From positions 62,001-126,000 of the forward strand of contig NZ_MLFP01000007.1 of the NCBI RefSeq assembly GCF_002095465.1: a stretch of 64,000 nucleotides of DNA. Reading direction: 5' to 3'. Under the pieces are notes generated by a model that saw nothing but the letters and a program-made list of their open reading frames with translations, did no database searches and was not told the origin of the DNA. Numbering within the stretch: the first letter of the stretch is position 1; the number at the start of each line of letters is the position of its first letter. The translations under genes and the position numbers were made by a program. The stretch is from Pantoea rodasii. GTDB taxonomy: Bacteria > Pseudomonadota > Gammaproteobacteria > Enterobacterales > Enterobacteriaceae. Below are positions 46,128 to 57,555 of the stretch, piece by piece.

Positions 46128-46679
46128 ATGAAACTGGAAGATGGCTGGATCACCAGCGCGCGCAAAGTGCCCTCGCCGCATTTTAACCAGCGGCCGGAAA
46201 ACGAAATTCCTTCGTTGCTGATCATTCATAACATCAGCTTGCCACCCGGCGAATTTGGCGGCCCATGGATAGATCATCTGTTCACCGGCACGCTGCCGGC
46301 GGATGCGCATCCCTATTTCGCTGATATCGCCCAGCTGCGCGTGGCGGCTCATTGCTTGATTCGCCGTGATGGTGAGTTGGTGCAATATGTGTCTTTCGAT
46401 CAGCGCGCGTGGCATGCCGGCGTGTCGCAGTTTGCCGGGCGAGAAAACTGCAATGATTTTTCCATGGGCATTGAGTTGGAAGGCACGGATACGCTGCCGT
46501 ATACCGATGCGCAGTATAAAACCTTAAAAAAGGTCAGCGCCTTATTGCTTAAGCACTATCCGCTGACGCTGGAACGTATCACCGGGCACAGCGACATCGC
46601 CCCGCAACGCAAAACCGATCCAGGGCCCGCTTTCGACTGGATACGCTATAAAGAGTCTATCAGGCAGGAGAATCCCTGA
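46128..46679 (+). CDS. ampD: 1,6-anhydro-N-acetylmuramyl-L-alanine amidase AmpD
   Basis: Cytoplasmic zinc amidase of peptidoglycan recycling; its loss derepresses AmpC beta-lactamase where AmpR is present. Start [19 protein letters not shown] at 46128 gives 183 residues, as in E. coli; the frame open further upstream is not conserved. Zinc ligands are His34 in [18 protein letters not shown], and the histidine and aspartate of [20 protein letters not shown] (about 153-172). ampE follows 16 bases later. Confidence 0.96.
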   Translation: MKLEDGWITSARKVPSPHFNQRPENEIPSLLIIHNISLPPGEFGGPWIDHLFTGTLPADAHPYFADIAQLRVAAHCLIRRDGELVQYVSFDQRAWHAGVSQFAGRENCNDFSMGIELEGTDTLPYTDAQYKTLKKVSALLLKHYPLTLERITGHSDIAPQRKTDPGPAFDWIRYKESIRQENP

Positions 46680-46695
46680 AACAGCAGGAGCAGTT

Positions 46696-47550
46696 ATGAC
46701 GTTGTTTAGCTTGTTATTAGTGTTAGGTTGGGAACGCTTGTTTAAGCTGGGTGAGCACTGGCAGTTGGATCATCGGCTGGAGCCGTTGTTCCGCGGGCGC
46801 CAGCGGTTTTCGCTGTTGCGTACATTGGTGATGACCTTCGTTGCGATGTTGATTGTCTGGCTGCTGGTTTGGAGCCTAAAAGGCATTCTGTTTGGCGTGG
46901 CGCAGCTGGCATTTTGGATTGTGGTGGGCCTGCTGTGTATCGGCGCGGGTTCCGTGCGTCTGCACTATCATCACTATCTGAAAGCGGCCAGCCACGATGA
47001 TGAAGCGGCACATCAGGCCATGGCAGCGGAACTGACGCTGATTCATGGCGTGCCGGTTGAGTGCAGTGAGCGTGAATTCCTGCGCGAGCTACAAAATGCG
47101 CTGATCTGGATAAACTTTCGTTTCTACCTCGCGCCGCTGTTCTGGTTTGTGGTCGGAGGGCCTTACGGCCCGGTGCTGCTGGTGGGTTATGCATTCCTGC
47201 GTGCCTGGCAGAGTTGGCTGGCGAAGCATCACTCATCACTTGAGCGTGCGCAGTCGGGTGTCGACCGCATACTGCATGTGGTTGACTGGATCCCGGTCCG
47301 ACTGGCAGGCGTGGCGTACGCGCTGCTGGGCCACGGTGAGCGCGCACTGCCAGCCTGGTTTGCTTCGTTAAGCGATCGGCATCGTTCGCAATATCAGGTG
47401 CTGACTAGCCTGGCGCAGTTCTCGCTGGCGCGCGATCCGCATATGGATAAAGTCGAAACGCCACGGGTGGCCGTGGCGCTGGCGAAGCGTATCTCGCTGG
47501 TGTTGGTGGTGGTGGTGGCACTGCTGACCATTTACGGCACGCTGGTGTGA
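46696..47550 (+). CDS. ampE: inner-membrane protein AmpE
   Basis: Membrane protein encoded with AmpD, of uncertain biochemical role (a proposed sensor in the beta-lactamase response and a CobD/CbiB-like fold). 284 residues, exactly the E. coli length, with four hydrophobic segments. Conserved stretches are [37 protein letters not shown] and [17 protein letters not shown]. Its 3' end overlaps the convergent GH43 gene by 19 bases. Confidence 0.95.
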   Translation: MTLFSLLLVLGWERLFKLGEHWQLDHRLEPLFRGRQRFSLLRTLVMTFVAMLIVWLLVWSLKGILFGVAQLAFWIVVGLLCIGAGSVRLHYHHYLKAASHDDEAAHQAMAAELTLIHGVPVECSEREFLRELQNALIWINFRFYLAPLFWFVVGGPYGPVLLVGYAFLRAWQSWLAKHHSSLERAQSGVDRILHVVDWIPVRLAGVAYALLGHGERALPAWFASLSDRHRSQYQVLTSLAQFSLARDPHMDKVETPRVAVALAKRISLVLVVVVALLTIYGTLV

Positions 47551-48483
47551 TCGGCAGGCGGTACACCGAAATCCGGTGTACCGTCCTCACGCCACGCAAA
47601 GTATTTTAGCCGCGTATGGCGGTTAGGATCCCACAATGGATCACCCTCAATCTCCGTGTAGTTCCGTGCGTGATACACCAGCACATCCCTTCCTTCCTCA
47701 TCCTGCGTAAAGCTGTTATGTCCCGGCCCATACTGCTGATTTTCCCAGCTGGTGGTGAAGACGGGCCGCGCGGATTTTGCCAGGCTGTGCTGTCGAGCGG
47801 ATCGGCCATCATGTCGATGCTGAGGATTCCCAGGCAGTAATTCTCATCAGTCGCGCTGGCGGAATAGGTGACAAACAGCCTATCGCTATGACGTACAATG
47901 GCGGGGCCCTCATTGACGCTAAAGCCTGCGCACTCCCACTCATATTCCGGCCGACTGAGCATCACCGGTGCGCTTTTTAGCGTCCAGGGGTTGAGTAACT
48001 CTGCAAGATAGAGATTGGAATTGCCTGGAATAGCGGGATCCTTCTGTGCCCACAGATACCAGTTTTACCCTGATGTACGAAATGCGTCGCATCGAGCGAG
48101 AACGAGTCGATGGGGGTAAACACACGGCGAGCAGGTTGCCACTGGCCGGAAAGCGGATCGCTATCATCACAAACCAGCGCATACATGCGGTGCTGAAACA
48201 GGCCGTCTTTTATGTCACGCGTCGGGGCGGCAGCAAAGTAAATCACCCATTGCCCATTGATATAATGCAGTTCCGGTGCCCAAATCAGCGCACTGTACGG
48301 TCCGGTATCGGGTTTACGCCACACCGTCACCGCTTCCGCCTCAATCAAACCCTTTAGCGTATCCGCGTAACGGATCTCAAGTCGGTCATACTCTGGCACT
48401 GATGCCACGAAGTAGTAGCCCCCGCCATGGCGCAGGATAAAAGGGTCGGCGCGTTGTGTGATAAAGGGATTTGGCCAGCTCAT
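47532..48483 (-). CDS. GH43 family glycosidase, probable alpha-L-arabinofuranosidase or xylosidase (two frameshifts in this sequence)
   Basis: Five-bladed beta-propeller glycoside hydrolase family 43 protein without a signal peptide, so probably cytoplasmic. Catalytic residues visible: base Asp in [15 protein letters not shown] (about 12-26), pKa-modulating Asp in SLDATHF, and acid Glu in [11 protein letters not shown]. Two frame breaks lie in T-runs 48063-48066 and 47775-47778. Adding one base to each joins [14 protein letters not shown] and [20 protein letters not shown], giving about 317 residues to the stop at 47532. Its start overlaps the stop of the upstream transporter by four bases (ATGA-type), so the pair is coupled. 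Substrate is inferred from resemblance to arabinofuranosidases. Confidence 0.8.
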
Positions 48484-49886
48484 TTGATCTCTCCGGGTTG
48501 TGGGGTGACAGGCAGTGAAGCAGGGGATAATTCACGTGCGTTGGCACGGCGTAGCGCAAGATCATCCTGAATGGTACGCATGAGTTTGCGATCGACCTTC
48601 ATTAAGCGCACGACACCGGCGGTGATCAGATAGCCCACGCCGGGAATGACGGTAAACAGCAGCATGATGCCGTTGATGGCCGAAGGCTGTTGCTGTTTTG
48701 CGCCTGCGTCATACCCATAAATGGAGAGTAAGAAACCGACCATGGCGCCTGCCACCGCCAGGCCTACTTTGAGGAAGAACAGGTTGCCCGAGAAGCTCAT
48801 GCCGGTGATACGTTTACCGGTTTTCCATTCGCCGTAATCATCGACATCTGCCATTAGCGACCAGTGCAGCGGAGAAGGGATTTGATGGAGAATATTCAGG
48901 AAGAAATAAGCCACGGCCACGGCTACGATGACATGCGGGTCGATCCAGTAGAAACCACAGGAAAACAACGCTAGCGCAATGTTGGTCCAGAAAAACACTT
49001 TCAACTTGCACCAGCGGTCAGTCAGGATTTTTGCCAGCGTGCTGCCGAACATCATGCCAATTACGCCCAGGCTGATGAACAGCGTGGCAAAATGCGTCGA
49101 TTGCCCCATCACCCAGGTCACGTAGTACATGGTGGCTGCCATGCGAATAAAGCCGGGACAGACGTTACAGAAGGTGAGCAGGAGAATGCGCACCCATTGA
49201 TCGTTCTTCCATACATCGCGTAAATCTGTTTTCAAATCATCCGTGCTGGGCACTGCAGGACGAATGCGTTCCCGCACCGTGGCAAAGCAGAACAGGAACA
49301 TCGCCAGCCCAATCAGCGCCAGCACGCTCATCGCCATCTGGTAACCACGTGCTTTATCTTCGCCACCAAACCACTCGGCCATCGGCAGCAGTGACAGTGA
49401 GAGGATCAGCGTGGCAACCCCCACCATCACAAAGCGGTAAGACTGGCAGGAGACACGCTCACCGGGATCGTTGGTAATCACGCCGCCCAGCGAGCAGTAG
49501 GGAATATTGATAGCGGTGTAAGTTAGTGACATCAGGAAGTAAGTGACAAACGCCCAGATGACTTTGTTTTCATAACTCCAGTCTGGCGTGGTGAACATCA
49601 ATACGCTGAACAGCACATAAGGAACCGAAACCCACAACAACCACGGACGAAAGCGACCCCAGCGGCTTTGGGTGCGGTCAGCAATGGCGCCCATGATCGG
49701 ATCGGTCACGGCATCCAACACCCGCACTGACAGCAGAAGCGTGCCGACCAGCGCCGGTGCGAGGCCAAAGACATCGGTATAGAAGTAGTTAAGGAATAGC
49801 ATGATGGCACCGCCAATCATGTTGCATCCGGCATCGCCCATGCCGTATCCCAGTTTCTCCCTGAATGAGAGGGCAGCTCCTTTCAT
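48480..49886 (-). CDS. GPH-family glycoside/pentoside:cation symporter
   Basis: Member of the glycoside-pentoside-hexuronide cation symporter family (MelB/XynT/YicJ relatives). 468 residues with twelve hydrophobic helices. Family signature VLDAVTDPIMGAIADRTQSRWGRFRPWLLW (about 57-86), and the central loop DDLKTDLRDVWKNDQW. The conserved KTGKRITGMSFSG lies in the C-terminal half. It is the first gene of a two-gene unit with the GH43 enzyme. Together they would import a plant-derived arabinoside or xyloside and hydrolyse it inside the cell, like yagGH in E. coli. It sits between ampE and aroP, where E. coli has no such genes. Confidence 0.85.
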   Translation of the reverse strand: MKGAALSFREKLGYGMGDAGCNMIGGAIMLFLNYFYTDVFGLAPALVGTLLLSVRVLDAVTDPIMGAIADRTQSRWGRFRPWLLWVSVPYVLFSVLMFTTPDWSYENKVIWAFVTYFLMSLTYTAINIPYCSLGGVITNDPGERVSCQSYRFVMVGVATLILSLSLLPMAEWFGGEDKARGYQMAMSVLALIGLAMFLFCFATVRERIRPAVPSTDDLKTDLRDVWKNDQWVRILLLTFCNVCPGFIRMAATMYYVTWVMGQSTHFATLFISLGVIGMMFGSTLAKILTDRWCKLKVFFWTNIALALFSCGFYWIDPHVIVAVAVAYFFLNILHQIPSPLHWSLMADVDDYGEWKTGKRITGMSFSGNLFFLKVGLAVAGAMVGFLLSIYGYDAGAKQQQPSAINGIMLLFTVIPGVGYLITAGVVRLMKVDRKLMRTIQDDLALRRANARELSPASLPVTPQPGEIK

Positions 49887-50014
49887 CTTTCGTCTCCATC
49901 GACAAGGTAAGACGAAATTATTAGCGTTAAATCAGTAACCTGATGGGGAGCAATTGGTTGCGTAGATGGACAAAACAGGTGGGCGGGGAAAAGTGTGAAG
50001 CAGATCAGGAGAAC

Positions 50015-50038
50015 GGCCCGGCAGCGGAGTGCCGGACC
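50015..50038 (-). terminator. hairpin after aroP
   Basis: GGCCCGGCA / TGCCGGACC with a 6-base loop; one position pairs as G-U in the minus-strand RNA. It is 10 bases past the aroP stop, with only a weak U-tract. Confidence 0.45.
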
Positions 50039-50048
50039 ATGGTGTGCA

Positions 50049-51404
50049 TCAGGCTTTTTGCACTTTATTTTTAATGGTGTAGCCCACGGCCAGGATGACG
50101 ATCCAGACCGGAATTAACCAAACTGAAATTGCCATACCGGGGGTAATGGCCATAATCACCAGTACCGCCGCCATAAACACCAGGCACAGGTAGTTGCCAA
50201 ACGGATAGAGCACGGCTCTAAAGCGGGTGGTCACACCTTGCTGGTCTTTCTTCTTACGGAATTTCATGTGCGCGAGGCTGATCATCGCCCAGTTGATCAC
50301 CAGCGCGGAGACCACCAGTGACATCAGCAGGCCGAAGGCTTCGCCTGGCATCAGGTAGTTGATCAGGACGCACAGTGCTGTGGCCACAGCAGAAACCAGG
50401 ATGGTCGCTACTGGCACGCCGCGCTTATCAACATTGAGCAACGCTTTCGGCGCATTGCCCTGTTGCGCTAAGCCGAACAGCATACGGCTGTTGCAATAGA
50501 CGCAGCTGTTGTAGACCGACAGTGCCGCCGTCAGGATCACCACATTCAGTGCGTTGGCCACGAAGGCATCACCCAACTCGTGGAAGATCAACACGAACGG
50601 GCTGGTTTCTTCCGTGACGCGGGTCCACGGCATCAATGACAGCAGTACCGCCAGTGAACCAATATAGAAAATCAGGATACGCCACAGCACTTGATTGGTG
50701 GCTTTCGGGATGCTCTCTTGCGGATTGTCCGCCTCAGCGGCGGTGATACCCACTAACTCCAGGCCACCGAAGGAGAACATAATGATCGCCATCATCATCA
50801 CCAGGCCGGTCATACCGTGTGGCAGGAAACCGCCCTGACTCCACAGGTTCGTCACGCTGGCCTGCGGACCGGCGTTGCCACTGAACAGCAACCAGCCGCC
50901 GAACAGGATCATACCGATAACGGCGACCACTTTGATGATCGCGAACCAGAACTCCATTTCACCAAACACTTTTACGTTGGTCAGGTTAATGGCGTTGATC
51001 ACCACGAAGAAGATGGCGGCGCTGGCCCAGGTTGGAAATTCTGGATACCAGAATTGGATATATTTACCGACGGCACTCAATTCGGCCATTGCGACCAAAA
51101 CATACAGCACCCAATAGTTCCAGCCAGAGGCGAAACCGGCAAAGTTACCCCAGTACTTATAAGCGAAGTGGCTGAAGCTGCCGGCAACCGGCTCTTCCAC
51201 TACCATTTCACCTAACTGGCGCATAATCAGAAAGGCAATGAATCCTGCAATCGCATAACCGAGAATCACGGCCGGACCGGCCGATTTAATCACTGATGCG
51301 CTACCCAGAAACAGACCGGTACCCACGGCACCGCCCAGCGCAATCAGCTGAATATGGCGATTTTTCAGGCCGCGGTGCAGCGCTTCGCCATGCTGTTGTT
51401 CCAT
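50049..51404 (-). CDS. aroP: aromatic amino acid permease AroP
   Basis: Proton symporter for phenylalanine, tyrosine and tryptophan, APC superfamily. 451 residues with twelve membrane helices. Starts MEQQHGEALHRGLKNRHIQL, with the unwound helix-1 motif ALGGAVGTGLFLGSA, then GEMVVEEPVAGSFSHFAYKY and FSFGGLELVGITAAEADNP. Adjacent and divergent to pdhR as in E. coli, which separates it from the close paralogue PheP. Confidence 0.93.
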   Translation of the reverse strand: MEQQHGEALHRGLKNRHIQLIALGGAVGTGLFLGSASVIKSAGPAVILGYAIAGFIAFLIMRQLGEMVVEEPVAGSFSHFAYKYWGNFAGFASGWNYWVLYVLVAMAELSAVGKYIQFWYPEFPTWASAAIFFVVINAINLTNVKVFGEMEFWFAIIKVVAVIGMILFGGWLLFSGNAGPQASVTNLWSQGGFLPHGMTGLVMMMAIIMFSFGGLELVGITAAEADNPQESIPKATNQVLWRILIFYIGSLAVLLSLMPWTRVTEETSPFVLIFHELGDAFVANALNVVILTAALSVYNSCVYCNSRMLFGLAQQGNAPKALLNVDKRGVPVATILVSAVATALCVLINYLMPGEAFGLLMSLVVSALVINWAMISLAHMKFRKKKDQQGVTTRFRAVLYPFGNYLCLVFMAAVLVIMAITPGMAISVWLIPVWIVILAVGYTIKNKVQKA

Positions 51405-51867
51405 ACAAACCTCGTGATGTTGTTATTGTGCACCTGCAGTGCGCGCACTGTAAGGCTTTTTACGTAATGTATTCTTTTCTTTACGGTATCTGGCGTGCTG
51501 TGTGCATGCTTGAACTACCATGGCGACCAGAATAGTGATAAGCGCGCCGCTTTGCACCTGCTTTTGCTTTTTGTGCTAAGAGATGGCTGAAAAAGCAGCA
51601 CTATTCACTGTGTGGCGCTCGCGCTATTTCTGACATGAAAAATCAATAAACACGAATAGCTTTCCCTTATGGTTGCGCCTAAGGCTTCGCGCTAACTCAG
51701 TGTAAGGTTTGGTAAAAGTGAAATCTGTTAACAATTCACTCCAGCAGCAAATTTATGCCTTTATCCCGGCAAGTTAGCGTGCTGTAACAGCGGTATACCC
51801 CGGAAGTGTGATGCCTGCCATATAGACACAAGGTGAATACTTTGTTACTTTACGGGCACCATTTTTC
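51405..51867. other. aroP-pdhR divergent intergenic region
   Basis: Non-coding, AT-rich control region for two divergent units. Next to aroP a TGTAA/TTACG pair (near 51447-51462) resembles a TyrR box but has the wrong spacing, so I do not call it. I see no small gene or stable RNA here. Confidence 0.4.
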
Positions 51868-51884
51868 AATTGGTATTACCAATT
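51868..51884. promoter_or_regulatory. PdhR operator
   Basis: AATTGGTATTACCAATT is a perfect 7-bp palindrome around TAT and matches the known PdhR box (AATTGGT-N3-ACCAATT). It lies 34 bases before pdhR, so PdhR should repress its own operon until pyruvate binds. Confidence 0.92.
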
Positions 51885-51917
51885 TACTCCGGACGTTTTG
51901 CACAATAAGAAGGGAAG

Positions 51918-52682
51918 ATGGCTTACAGTAAAATTCGCCAACCAAAGCTCTCCGATGCGATCGAGCAACAGCTGGAGTCCCTCATTATGGAAGGGACACT
52001 TCAGCCGGGTGAAAAGCTTCTCCCCGAGCGCGAACTGGCGAAACAGTTTGATGTCTCACGTCCATCCCTGCGCGAAGCGATTCAGAGCCTGGAAGCCAAA
52101 GGCCTGCTGCTGCGCCGTCAGGGCGGTGGTACCTTCGTGCAAACAAATCTCTGGCAAAGCATGAGCGATCCGTTAGTGAGCCTGCTTGCCGAACATCCAG
52201 AATCCCAGTTTGACCTGCTGGAAACCCGCCACGCGTTGGAAGGCGTTGCTGCCTATTACGCAGCGCTACGTGGCACCGATGAAGACTTGCAGCGCATCCG
52301 TGACTGTCATGTCCACATCCAACAGGCACAGGACAGCGGCGATCTGGATGCCGAAGCAGATGCAGTGATGAAGTATCAGATCGCTGTCACAGAAGCCGCT
52401 CATAATGTGGTGCTGTTGCATTTGCTACGTTCCATGGGCCCTATGCTGGAACAAAACGTCCGTCAGAATTTCGAATTGCTTTACGCTCGCCGGGAAATGC
52501 TGGCGAAAGTGAGCGGTCACCGCGCCAGTATCTTTGAGGCGATTGTGGCTCGTGAGCCAGAACAAGCACGCGAGGCATCCCATCGTCACCTGGCGTTTAT
52601 TGAGGAAATCTTGCTGGATAGAAGTCGGGAGCAGAGCCGTCGTGAACGCTCCCTGCGTCGTTTACAGCAACGTAAGGAATAA
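51918..52682 (+). CDS. pdhR: pyruvate dehydrogenase complex repressor PdhR
   Basis: GntR-family (FadR subfamily) repressor that releases DNA on binding pyruvate. 254 residues. The winged helix-turn-helix covers about 10-75 ([31 protein letters not shown]), with an FCD ligand domain in the C-terminal part ([19 protein letters not shown], then [20 protein letters not shown]). First gene of pdhR-aceE-aceF-lpd. Confidence 0.96.
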   Translation: MAYSKIRQPKLSDAIEQQLESLIMEGTLQPGEKLLPERELAKQFDVSRPSLREAIQSLEAKGLLLRRQGGGTFVQTNLWQSMSDPLVSLLAEHPESQFDLLETRHALEGVAAYYAALRGTDEDLQRIRDCHVHIQQAQDSGDLDAEADAVMKYQIAVTEAAHNVVLLHLLRSMGPMLEQNVRQNFELLYARREMLAKVSGHRASIFEAIVAREPEQAREASHRHLAFIEEILLDRSREQSRRERSLRRLQQRKE

Positions 52683-52810
52683 CGCACGGCAACGAACGTG
52701 CGGACATAAACGACGGGCCTGTCTTCCTTGTGCTGTGAACCAGAAGCAAAGCACAAGCAGACAGGCTCCTGATAATTCAACGTATTAGACACAGATAAGG
52801 AATACACCCC

Positions 52811-55477
52811 ATGTCAGAACGTTTACAGAATGACGTGGATCCGATCGAGACTCGTGACTGGCTACAGGCGATCGAATCGGTCATCCGTGAAGAAGGTGTT
52901 GAGCGCGCGCAGTATCTGCTTGATCAGGTATTGGACACAGCACGCAAAGGTGGCGTGAAAGTGGCAGGCGGTGCGTCGGCTATCAGTAACTACATCAACT
53001 CTATTGCTGTTGAAGATGAACCGGACTATCCGGGCAACACCTCTCTTGAACGTCGTATCCGTTCCGCAATTCGCTGGAACGCCATTATGTCGGTCCTGCG
53101 TGCGTCGAAGAAAGATCTGGAGCTGGGTGGTCACCTCTCTTCATTCCAGTCTTCTGCCACCATTTATGAAGTGTGCTTCAACCACTTCTTCCGCGCACGT
53201 AGCGATAAAGACGGCGGCGATCTGGTTTACTTCCAGGGTCACATTTCTCCGGGCATCTACTCACGTGCTTTCCTTGAAGGCCGTCTGACTGAAGAGCAGA
53301 TGAACAACTTCCGTCAGGAAGTGCACGGTAAAGGTCTGTCTTCTTACCCGCATCCGAAACTGATGCCGGACTTCTGGCAGTTCCCAACCGTTTCCATGGG
53401 CCTGGGTCCATTGAATGCGATATATCAGGCCAAGTTCCTGAAATATCTGCATCACCGCGGCCTGAAAGACACCGCGAACCAGACCGTTTACGCCTTCCTC
53501 GGCGATGGCGAGATGGATGAGCCAGAATCTAAAGGTGCGATCACTATCGCCACCCGTGAGAAGCTGGACAACCTTGTGTTCATCATTAACTGTAACCTGC
53601 AGCGCCTTGATGGCCCGGTTACCGGTAATGGCAAAATCATCAACGAGCTGGAAGGCATCTTTGCCGGTGCTGGCTGGAACGTGATCAAAGTGATCTGGGG
53701 CGCGCGTTGGGATGAACTGCTGAAGCAGGACACCAGCGGTAAACTGATCCAGCTGATGAACGAAACCGTTGATGGCGATTACCAGACCTTTAAATCCCGC
53801 GATGGTGCGTACGTGCGTGAGCACTTCTTCGGTAAATATCCGGAGACGGCTGCACTGGTGAAAGACTGGTCAGACGAAGAGATCTTCGCGCTGAACCGTG
53901 GTGGTCACGATCCGAAAAAAATCTACGCGGCACTGAAAAAAGCGCAGGACACCCAAGGTCAGCCAACGCTGCTCCTGGCACATACCATTAAAGGTTATGG
54001 TATGGGTGACACTGCCGAAGGTAAAAACATTGCGCACCAGGTTAAGAAGATGAACATGGATGGCGTTCGCTACATCCGCGATCGCTTCAATGTGCCAGTG
54101 GCTGACGATCAGATCGAAAAACTGCCATACGTGACCTTCGATAAAGGTTCGGATGAGTACAACTATCTGCACGGTCAGCGTGAAAAACTGGGCGGTTATC
54201 TGCCAACCCGTCAGGCAACCTTCAGCGAGAAGCTGGAAATGCCGACGCTGGAAGAGTTCAAACCGCTGCTGGAAGAGCAGAACAAAGAAATCTCAACCAC
54301 TATCGCGTTTGTGCGTGCTCTGAACGTGATGCTGAAGAACAAGTCGATCAAAGATCGTCTGGTGCCAATCCTTGCGGATGAAGCACGTACCTTCGGTATG
54401 GAAGGTCTGTTCCGTCAGATTGGTATCTACAGCCCGAACGGTCAGCAGTACACCCCGCAGGACCGTGAGCAGGTTGCTTACTATAAAGAAGACGAGAAAG
54501 GCCAGATTCTGCAGGAAGGGATCAACGAGCTGGGCGCAGGTTCATCCTGGCTGGCGGCGGCGACCTCTTACAGCACCAACAACCTGCCGATGATTCCGTT
54601 CTACATCTATTACTCGATGTTTGGCTTCCAGCGTATCGGCGATCTGATGTGGCTGGCAGGCGACCAACAGGCGCGCGGCTTCCTGGTCGGCGGCACCTCA
54701 GGTCGTACAACGCTGAACGGCGAAGGCCTGCAGCACGAAGATGGTCACAGCCACATTCAGTCGCTGACTATCCCGAACTGTATCTCTTACGATCCGTCTT
54801 ACGCGTACGAAGTTGCGGTCATCATGCAAGATGGTCTGGTGCGTATGTACGGCGAAGCGCAAGAAAACATCTACTACTACATCACCACGCTGAACGAAAA
54901 CTACCACATGCCTGCGATGCCGCAGGGTGCGGAAGAGGGTATCCGTAAGGGTATCTACAAGCTGGAAACGGTAGACGGTAGCAAAGGCAAAGTGCAGCTG
55001 CTGGGTTCAGGTTCTATCCTGCGTCACGTGCGTGAAGCGGCGCAGATTCTGGCTAACGACTACGGCATCGGTTCTGACGTATACAGCGTGACCTCGTTCA
55101 CCGAACTGGCACGTGATGGCCAGGATTGTGAGCGCTGGAACATGCTGCATCCGACCGAAGCACCACGCGTACCGTACATCGCTCAGGTGATGAACGAAGC
55201 GCCAGCTGTTGCCTCAACGGACTACATGAAGCTGTTCGCAGAACAGGTTCGTAGCTATGTACCTTCAAGCGATTATCGCGTTCTGGGTACCGATGGCTTC
55301 GGTCGTTCAGACAGCCGTGAAAACCTGCGTCACCACTTCGAAGTGGATGCATCGTATGTTGTGGTTGCTGCGCTGGGTGAGCTGGCTAAACGCGGCGAAA
55401 TCGATAAGAAAGTGGTAGCAGAAGCGATCACCAAGTTCGATATCGACGCCGATAAAGTTAACCCGCGTCTGGCTTAA
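52811..55477 (+). CDS. aceE: pyruvate dehydrogenase E1 component
   Basis: TPP-dependent homodimeric E1 that decarboxylates pyruvate and acetylates the lipoyl groups of AceF. 888 residues. Starts [20 protein letters not shown]; the TPP/Mg motif runs from [15 protein letters not shown] to [13 protein letters not shown] (about 228-268). Catalytic region [11 protein letters not shown] and the transketolase-type pyrimidine domain in the second half are conserved. aceF starts 14 bases after its stop. Confidence 0.98.
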   Translation: MSERLQNDVDPIETRDWLQAIESVIREEGVERAQYLLDQVLDTARKGGVKVAGGASAISNYINSIAVEDEPDYPGNTSLERRIRSAIRWNAIMSVLRASKKDLELGGHLSSFQSSATIYEVCFNHFFRARSDKDGGDLVYFQGHISPGIYSRAFLEGRLTEEQMNNFRQEVHGKGLSSYPHPKLMPDFWQFPTVSMGLGPLNAIYQAKFLKYLHHRGLKDTANQTVYAFLGDGEMDEPESKGAITIATREKLDNLVFIINCNLQRLDGPVTGNGKIINELEGIFAGAGWNVIKVIWGARWDELLKQDTSGKLIQLMNETVDGDYQTFKSRDGAYVREHFFGKYPETAALVKDWSDEEIFALNRGGHDPKKIYAALKKAQDTQGQPTLLLAHTIKGYGMGDTAEGKNIAHQVKKMNMDGVRYIRDRFNVPVADDQIEKLPYVTFDKGSDEYNYLHGQREKLGGYLPTRQATFSEKLEMPTLEEFKPLLEEQNKEISTTIAFVRALNVMLKNKSIKDRLVPILADEARTFGMEGLFRQIGIYSPNGQQYTPQDREQVAYYKEDEKGQILQEGINELGAGSSWLAAATSYSTNNLPMIPFYIYYSMFGFQRIGDLMWLAGDQQARGFLVGGTSGRTTLNGEGLQHEDGHSHIQSLTIPNCISYDPSYAYEVAVIMQDGLVRMYGEAQENIYYYITTLNENYHMPAMPQGAEEGIRKGIYKLETVDGSKGKVQLLGSGSILRHVREAAQILANDYGIGSDVYSVTSFTELARDGQDCERWNMLHPTEAPRVPYIAQVMNEAPAVASTDYMKLFAEQVRSYVPSSDYRVLGTDGFGRSDSRENLRHHFEVDASYVVVAALGELAKRGEIDKKVVAEAITKFDIDADKVNPRLA

Positions 55478-55491
55478 GAGGTAAGAGAGTA

Positions 55492-57381
55492 ATGGCTATC
55501 GAAATTAACGTACCGGATATCGGGTCAGACGAAGTTGAAGTCACCGAAATTCTGGTGAAGGTGGGCGACACCGTTGAAGCGGAACAGTCGCTGATCACCG
55601 TGGAAGGTGACAAAGCCTCCATGGAAGTCCCTTCGCCGCAGGCGGGTGTGGTTAAAGAGATTAAAATCTCTACCGGTGACAAAGTGAATACCGGTTCACT
55701 GATGATGATCTTTGAAGCAGAGGGCGCAGCAGCAGCTGCACCGGCCGCAGAAGAGAAAAAAGCAGAAGCCGCGCCTGCGCCGGCTGCTGCTGCAGTGAGC
55801 AAAGAAGTGAACGTACCGGACATCGGTGGTGATGAAGTCGAAATCACTGAGATTCTGGTAAAAGTCGGCGACACCGTGGCGGCTGAACAATCGCTGATCA
55901 CCGTTGAAGGCGACAAAGCTTCAATGGAAGTGCCAGCACCGTTCGCGGGCGTGGTGAAAGAGATCAAAATCGCGACTGGCGATAAAGTGAATACCGGCTC
56001 GCTGATCATGATCTTCGAAGCGGAAGGTTCAGCACCGGCGGCGGCCCCAGCAGCGAAGCAGGAAGCGGCTCCAGCAGCAGCCCCTGCAGCGGCAAGTGGC
56101 GCGAAAGACGTCAACGTGCCTGATATCGGCGGCGATGAAGTTGAAGTCACTGAAGTGCTGGTGAAAGTGGGTGACAAAGTCACTGCTGAACAGTCACTGA
56201 TCGTGGTGGAAGGCGACAAAGCGTCAATGGAAGTGCCTGCGCCATTCGCAGGTATCGTCAAAGAGCTGAAAGTGTCCACCGGCGATAAAGTGAACACCGG
56301 TTCACTGATCATGGTGTTCGAAGTAGAAGGCGCTGCGCCTGCTGCTGCGGCACCTGCGGCTAAGCAAGAAGCGGCCCCAGCGCCAGCGGCGGCAAAACCT
56401 GCTGCTGCGCCACAGGCAAAAGCTGAAGCAAAAGGCGAGTTTGCTGAGAACGACGCTTACATCCACGCTACCCCGGTGATTCGTCGCCTGGCGCGCGAGT
56501 TCGGTGTGAATCTGGCGAAAGTCAAAGGCACCGGCCGTAAAGGTCGCATCCTGAAAGAAGACGTGCAGTCTTACGTGAAAGATGCGGTGAAGCGTGCGGA
56601 AACCGCACCGGCTGCAGCGGCAAGTGGCGGAAGCCTGCCGGGTCTGCTGCCTTGGCCGAAAGTGGACTTCAGCAAGTTCGGCGAAGTCGAAGAAGTGGAA
56701 CTGGGCCGTATCCAGAAAATCTCAGGCGCTAACCTGAGCCGTAACTGGGTGGTTATCCCGCACGTTACGCACTTCGACAAAACCGACATCACCGATCTGG
56801 AAGCATTCCGTAAACAGCAGAACGCCGAAGCAGAAAAACGTAAGCTGGATGTGAAGTTCACCCCTGTGGTGTTCATCATGAAAGCCGTTGCCGCTGCGAT
56901 GGAGCAGATGCCACGCTTCAACAGTTCACTGTCTGAAGATGCGCAGAAACTGACGCTGAAGAAATACATCAACATCGGTGTGGCGGTTGATACGCCAAAC
57001 GGTCTGGTGGTTCCAGTGTTCAAAGACGTGAACAAGAAAGGCATCACTGAACTGTCTCGTGAGCTGATGGCGATTTCTAAGAAAGCGCGTGATGGCAAGC
57101 TGACGGCTAGCGATATGCAGGGCGGTTGCTTCACCATCTCCAGCCTCGGCGGTTTGGGGACCACGCACTTTGCACCTATCGTGAATGCGCCAGAAGTGGC
57201 GATCCTCGGTGTGTCTAAGTCTGCGATGGAACCGGTGTGGAACGGTAAAGAGTTTGAACCGCGTCTGATGATGCCAATCTCACTCTCCTTCGACCACCGC
57301 GTGATCGACGGTGCTGATGGTGCGCGCTTTATCACCATTATCAACAACACACTGTCCGACATTCGCCGTCTGGTGATGTGA
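55492..57381 (+). CDS. aceF: pyruvate dehydrogenase E2, dihydrolipoyl acetyltransferase
   Basis: Core of the PDH complex. 629 residues with three tandem lipoyl domains, each with [10 protein letters not shown]; lipoyl lysines at 41, 142 and 243. Long Ala/Pro-rich linkers separate them. A peripheral subunit-binding domain ([20 protein letters not shown], about 325-360) precedes the catalytic domain, which ends with [15 protein letters not shown] (His602, Asp606). The repeated lipoyl units create a long spurious serine-rich frame on the opposite strand. Confidence 0.98.
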   Translation: MAIEINVPDIGSDEVEVTEILVKVGDTVEAEQSLITVEGDKASMEVPSPQAGVVKEIKISTGDKVNTGSLMMIFEAEGAAAAAPAAEEKKAEAAPAPAAAAVSKEVNVPDIGGDEVEITEILVKVGDTVAAEQSLITVEGDKASMEVPAPFAGVVKEIKIATGDKVNTGSLIMIFEAEGSAPAAAPAAKQEAAPAAAPAAASGAKDVNVPDIGGDEVEVTEVLVKVGDKVTAEQSLIVVEGDKASMEVPAPFAGIVKELKVSTGDKVNTGSLIMVFEVEGAAPAAAAPAAKQEAAPAPAAAKPAAAPQAKAEAKGEFAENDAYIHATPVIRRLAREFGVNLAKVKGTGRKGRILKEDVQSYVKDAVKRAETAPAAAASGGSLPGLLPWPKVDFSKFGEVEEVELGRIQKISGANLSRNWVVIPHVTHFDKTDITDLEAFRKQQNAEAEKRKLDVKFTPVVFIMKAVAAAMEQMPRFNSSLSEDAQKLTLKKYINIGVAVDTPNGLVVPVFKDVNKKGITELSRELMAISKKARDGKLTASDMQGGCFTISSLGGLGTTHFAPIVNAPEVAILGVSKSAMEPVWNGKEFEPRLMMPISLSFDHRVIDGADGARFITIINNTLSDIRRLVM

Positions 57382-57388
57382 AGTTAAC

Positions 57389-57412
57389 CAAGGCCGGCAA
57401 ATGCCGGCCTTG
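57389..57412 (+). terminator. hairpin between aceF and lpd
   Basis: CAAGGCCGGCA / TGCCGGCCTTG, an 11-bp palindromic stem, followed by TTG rather than a T-run. It may partially terminate pdhR-aceEF transcripts, leaving lpd also expressed from its own promoter, as known in E. coli. Confidence 0.65.
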
Positions 57413-57555
57413 TTGTAAGCATTCAATGTTGCCGCGGTTGGCAGTTTATTAACAATTCTGTAAACTCTTGCGGTGAAATGTCCCGGTGGATAAAGGGCAT
57501 GCGGAGCCTGGGACGGGCTCGCTTTTGACCGCCGGCAATCTAATAAGAGGTCATG

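Noticed and set aside
51447..51462. TyrR box in front of aroP
   Set aside because: The half-sites TGTAA and TTACG are not separated by the six bases typical of TyrR boxes (TGTAAA-N6-TTTACA).
55458..56312. Long serine/threonine-rich frame opposite aceF
   Set aside because: It is the antisense of the three repeated lipoyl domains and Ala/Pro linkers. Its internal repeats mirror those domains, and it has no independent family features.
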